Origin: Clostridium swellfunianum | GTDB lineage: Bacteria; Bacillota; Clostridia; Clostridiales; Clostridiaceae | Assembly: GCF_023656515.1 (NCBI RefSeq) | Contig: NZ_JAMOFV010000006.1 | Span: 78,549 to 142,548, forward strand | Direction: 5' to 3' | DNA: 64,000 bases | Shown: piece after piece, positions 62,519 through 64,000 of the stretch | Numbering within the stretch: the first letter of the stretch is position 1 | Layout: the number at the start of each line of letters is the position of its first letter | The notes under the pieces: generated by a model | What the model saw: only the letters and a program-made list of their open reading frames with translations | What the model was told of the DNA's origin: nothing | Database searches by the model: none | Program-made: the position numbers and the translations under genes

Positions 62519-63241
62519 ATGAACAATCTACTAAACAAGACGCCTAAATACCAGCAAATTATTCAATACATAATTGATAAAATAGAGAAGAAAGAATTTA
62601 AAGAGGGCCAGAAGCTTCCAACAGAAGAAGAATTATGCTCCTATTTTAATGTAAGCAGAATTAGCGTTAGAAAGGCTTACGATGAACTTATGCATCAAGG
62701 ATATATTATTAGGAAGCATGGAAAAGGAAGTTATGTAAATACTTCATTAATGGTAATGCAGCTAAATTCCCTTCAGGGGTTCACTGAAGAAATGAGATCA
62801 AGAGGAATAAGGGTAACTTCAAAAGTATTGAAATTTGAACTCGTTAATGCAGAACAAGAAGTTTCAAATAAGCTTCAGATAGAAAAAAACTCAAAGGTCT
62901 ATGCTATCGAAAGATTAAGATATACGGATAATGAACCAATGGCAATTGAAACAGTATTTATACCGTATTTTTATTGTCCAGATTTAGAAAATCACAATTT
63001 AACCAATTCTCTATATGAAATCTTACAAAATTACTATAAGATAAGCCCGGTAAAAGCAAGTCAATCAATAGAAGCTGATCTCGCAAATAAACGGGAGCAT
63101 GAAATCCTTAATATAAAACTAAAGGCACCTATATTAAAAATAGAGCGTATATCATATTTAAACAACAATACACCTATGGAATATGTTACATCTCTATATA
63201 GGGGAGATAAGTATAAGTTTTATGTAATGCTTAATAAATAA
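62519..63241 (+). CDS. GntR family regulator with UTRA effector domain (HutC subfamily)
   Basis: 240 residues. The N-terminal winged helix is classic: PKYQQIIQYIIDKIEKKEFK, LPTEEELCSYFNVSRISVRK and AYDELMHQGYIIRKHGKGSY. The UTRA domain (about 80-238) follows with SLQGFTEEMRSRGI, KLQIEKNSKVYAIERLRYT and the ending PMEYVTSLYRGDKYKF. Such regulators sense sugar phosphates or amino-acid catabolites. It is encoded just before a sugar ABC permease gene, so a sugar-uptake operon cut by the window edge is its likely target. The ATG follows GGAAGGAAGTGTAGT. Confidence 0.92.
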   Translation: MNNLLNKTPKYQQIIQYIIDKIEKKEFKEGQKLPTEEELCSYFNVSRISVRKAYDELMHQGYIIRKHGKGSYVNTSLMVMQLNSLQGFTEEMRSRGIRVTSKVLKFELVNAEQEVSNKLQIEKNSKVYAIERLRYTDNEPMAIETVFIPYFYCPDLENHNLTNSLYEILQNYYKISPVKASQSIEADLANKREHEILNIKLKAPILKIERISYLNNNTPMEYVTSLYRGDKYKFYVMLNK

Positions 63242-63349
63242 AGGGTAGTAGCATGGATATTAGAATATTTACAATTCGAATTATAAACCATAATTTATAA
63301 ATTAATTAATTTAATTGAGAATATATAGGGGAGAGAATGGGAGGTATTT

Positions 63350-64000
63350 ATGGACACTATAAAACAGTATACCGCTAACTTACAAAAACCTCGTAATAGA
63401 AAAGGTTTGAAAAATTCTACGAAAGAGTCTTTAGTTGGATGGAGTTTTATCTTACCAATGCTAATAGGGTTTTGCATATTTTGCTTTATTCCAATAATCA
63501 CTTCTTTAGGCATATCTTTTACAGATTGGAATCTACTTCAGGCCCCTAAATTTGTTGGATTACAAAACTACACAAGATTAATTAAAGATTCATCATTTAT
63601 AAAATGTGTTAGTAACACTTTGTTTTTTGTGTTGACGATGGTTCCTTCAATTTTAGTGATATCATTAATCTTAGCACTTATACTAAATAAAGGACTTAAA
63701 GGCAGGGGATTTTTTAGAGCTGCTTTCTACATTCCATGTATAACATCAACAGTGGCTATAAGTATGGTCTGGTTATGGATTTATGGCCCTCAAAATGGAG
63801 TTCTTAATTCTGTTTTGGGTACCTTTGGAATATCTAGTGTAGATTGGCTGGGTAACCCACTAACTGCAAAGCCTGCATTGGTTATCATGAGAATATGGCA
63901 GGCAAGCGGGTATTATATGTTGATGTTTTTAGCAGGACTGCAAACGATTCCGGATAGTTTGTACGAAGTTGCAGAAATAGATGGAGCAACTAAATGGGAA
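63350..64000 (+). CDS. sugar ABC transporter permease (MalF/LacF type), N-terminal part
   Basis: The gene is cut by the right window edge after 217 codons. The ATG at 63350 follows ATGGGAGGTATTT. About 30 polar residues are followed by LVGWSFILPMLIGFCIFCFI and four further membrane segments; the EAA loop begins at DSLYEVAEIDGATKWE, where the window ends. FVGLQNYTRLIKDSSF and FFRAAFYIPCITSTVAISMV are typical of MalF-class permeases. A second permease and a binding protein should follow. It is 108 bp after the GntR gene; that gap holds no recognised element. Confidence 0.88.
   Translation, partial: MDTIKQYTANLQKPRNRKGLKNSTKESLVGWSFILPMLIGFCIFCFIPIITSLGISFTDWNLLQAPKFVGLQNYTRLIKDSSFIKCVSNTLFFVLTMVPSILVISLILALILNKGLKGRGFFRAAFYIPCITSTVAISMVWLWIYGPQNGVLNSVLGTFGISSVDWLGNPLTAKPALVIMRIWQASGYYMLMFLAGLQTIPDSLYEVAEIDGATKWE

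Overview
The window is a 64 kb piece of a low-GC, spore-forming anaerobic Firmicute chromosome, most likely Clostridium or a close relative. The evidence is AT-rich intergenic DNA, strong AGGAGG-type ribosome sites with some TTG/GTG starts, a gerA-type spore germination operon, a B12-dependent ribonucleotide reductase, HutP- and YkuS-family genes, and sulfatases without any sign of aerobic metabolism. Genes sit in short operons, usually closed by clear intrinsic terminators. I see no rRNA, tRNA, CRISPR array, insertion sequence or prophage. Both window edges cut sugar ABC transporter genes.

Region 1 (1-12.9 kb) is a carbohydrate island. It holds the end of a LplA-type sugar-binding protein, a GH43 galactanase-like enzyme, two cysteine-type sulfatases flanking a clan GH-A (agarase-like) hydrolase, a family-9-like carbohydrate-binding protein, an AraC regulator and a ROK sugar kinase. 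GalE, a sugar nucleotidyltransferase and a NahK-type N-acetylhexosamine 1-kinase follow. None of the hydrolases or sulfatases has a signal peptide, so sulfated oligosaccharides are probably imported intact and taken apart in the cytoplasm. A decayed C-terminal fragment resembling GH112 galacto-N-biose/lacto-N-biose phosphorylase lies after the second sulfatase, while the downstream genes of that phosphorylase pathway are intact.

Region 2 (13-28.8 kb) is mostly housekeeping. It carries threonine catabolism (kbl, short-chain tdh), a sodium-pump decarboxylase beta subunit with a tiny OadG-like partner, endonuclease III, PadR with a chromate transporter, an MFS exporter, a deoxynucleoside kinase, proC, an auxin-efflux-type carrier, a VanX-like dipeptidase, mnmA, a lactonase and a nuclease-helicase fusion.

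Region 3 (28.8-32.2 kb) is the most interesting. A HutP-family gene is followed by an untranslated leader that has its own promoter, a 5' stem-loop, eight UAG triplets (several as GUAGGA), an antiterminator/terminator pair, and then a TrpX-like three-gene ABC transporter. It looks like a HutP-controlled attenuator for an amino-acid transporter.

Region 4 (32.3-48.9 kb) has RNase Z, a methyltransferase, YkuS, transketolase, CorA, an AIM24-family protein, a fluoride riboswitch with a CLC-F antiporter, a chemotaxis receptor, a polysaccharide deacetylase, an L,D-transpeptidase, a cupin, a macro-domain pseudogene with an internal deletion, a vWA protein and an amidohydrolase. Region 5 (49-64 kb) has a UgpCAEB-like ABC operon, a four-gene germinant receptor operon with a small extra membrane subunit, nrdJ with paired NrdR-like boxes, an APC permease with a structured leader, a 52-bp perfect palindrome, a GntR/UTRA regulator and the start of a sugar ABC permease gene.
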